Assembly (NCBI RefSeq): GCF_000759345.1
Contig: NZ_JPZL01000001.1
Location: 372,001-436,000 of the forward strand
DNA length: 64,000 nucleotides
Direction of reading: 5' to 3'
Source of the DNA: Litchfieldella xinjiangensis
GTDB taxonomy: Bacteria > Pseudomonadota > Gammaproteobacteria > Pseudomonadales > Halomonadaceae
Below the pieces are notes generated by a model. It worked only from the letters and a program-made list of their open reading frames with translations. It did not search any database and was not told the DNA's origin. Positions 63,558-64,000 of the stretch are shown here, piece by piece. The translations under genes were made by a program, and so were the position numbers. Each line of letters starts with the position of its first letter. Position 1 is the stretch's first letter.

Positions 63558-64000
63558 GTCCCTCCAACAAGGTGTCGAGCTCGTTGCACAGAAAACGAGT
63601 CTCGACACACTTATCCAGATGCTCAGAAGCAAAGCGCAGAAAGCCCTGGGCCGCATGGGGCAAGCGTCGGTCCCGGCGCACGATGAACTGCCAATGGCTT
63701 TCCAGGGGTAGGCCCTCCACAGGCAGGATCACCAGATCGGGATGCTCAGGCGGCAAAACATGCTCCGAGAGCACTGCCAGGCCCATGCCCGATGCCACGC
63801 CGATACGAATCGCCTCGTTACTAGCCATCTGCAAGGTCGGGCCAAGTACCCGTCCCTGCTCATGCAGCCAATTGTCGAACAGCATGCGTGTGGCCGAGCC
63901 GGGCTCTCGCAACAGAAATCGCTCGTGAAGCAATTCGCTCATGGCGATACGCTCACGCCCGGCCAATGCATGCCCCACAGGTGCCACCACCACCAACGGG
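63520..64000 (-). CDS. LysR family transcriptional regulator (N-terminus beyond window)
   Basis: About 160 C-terminal residues of a LysR-type regulator. The open frame runs to the window edge on the minus strand, so the HTH domain is off-window. Only the inducer-binding domain is visible: PLVVVAPVGHAL, FLLREPGSATRMLFDNWLHEQG and GVASGMGLAVLSEHVLPPE, the CbbR/CysB-like fold. The reading frame overlaps the 3' end of tupA. Target genes cannot be inferred. Confidence 0.9.
   Translation of the reverse strand, partial: PLVVVAPVGHALAGRERIAMSELLHERFLLREPGSATRMLFDNWLHEQGRVLGPTLQMASNEAIRIGVASGMGLAVLSEHVLPPEHPDLVILPVEGLPLESHWQFIVRRDRRLPHAAQGFLRFASEHLDKCVETRFLCNELDTLLEGLSRHWERTAAGP

Overview
The window looks like chromosomal DNA of a moderately halophilic gammaproteobacterium, most likely Halomonadaceae (Halomonas or a close relative). 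This rests on gene content and order: rsxABCDGE-nth, gacA-uvrC-pgsA followed by tRNA-Gly/Cys/Leu, ihfB-lapA-lapB, fxsA-groS-groL, nadB beside ygfX/sdhE, plus TRAP transport and an Na+/H+ antiporter. The DNA is GC-rich and densely coded. I see no rRNA, phage, insertion sequence or CRISPR array. Both ends cut through genes.

Layout. 1-7.6 kb: a truncated membrane protein, an M42 peptidase, then a minus-strand run (secreted alpha/beta hydrolase, mepA, polB, DUF421 protein). 7.7-19.6 kb: metG with a strong terminator, a CHASE4-GGDEF cyclase, the complete Rnf/Rsx electron-transport operon with nth, a lone protein with the catalytic residues of carboxysomal carbonic anhydrase, and a YdcF/ElyC protein. 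19.6-26 kb: a glutathione transferase; a CstA-type transporter with a small Cys-Cys-ending protein and an ArsA-type ATPase; divergently, a receiver with Glu at the phosphorylation site and a kinase-like protein fused to a DnaQ exonuclease. 26-31 kb: argG-hlyU, rnt, an HPF-cold-shock fusion, grxD, argF. 31-38 kb: tRNA-Ala, gacA-uvrC-pgsA, three tRNAs behind a near-perfect promoter, a FUSC protein, nadB, ygfX/sdhE. 39-46 kb: ihfB-lapAB, an inverted pyrF, a ComEA-like protein, an SDR reductase, fxsA and groSL behind a sigma-32 promoter. 46-50 kb: an AT-richer O-acyltransferase that looks acquired, trmJ and an antiporter. 50.6-59 kb: one long minus-strand catabolic operon (TRAP transporter, two histone-deacetylase-fold amidohydrolases, RidA, ornithine-cyclodeaminase-like enzyme, IlvE-type aminotransferase) preceded by an AraC regulator. 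59-64 kb: a lipoprotein, an ankyrin protein, and a tungstate/molybdate-type ABC transporter with a divergent HTH/substrate-binding regulator; a LysR gene is cut at the end.

The most interesting non-coding feature is a GGA-rich RNA candidate at about 50337-50547: ten GGA motifs, four of them in hairpin loops, followed by a terminator-like hairpin. This is the architecture of CsrB/RsmY/RsmZ RNAs that titrate CsrA, and the regulator that normally drives such RNAs (GacA/UvrY) lies in the same window. A second candidate RNA lies on the minus strand at about 30851-30994. Other leads are the free-standing CsoSCA-like carbonic anhydrase, the CstA/Cys-Cys protein/ArsA module, the D-to-E receiver with the kinase-exonuclease fusion, and the acetylpolyamine-type amidohydrolase operon.
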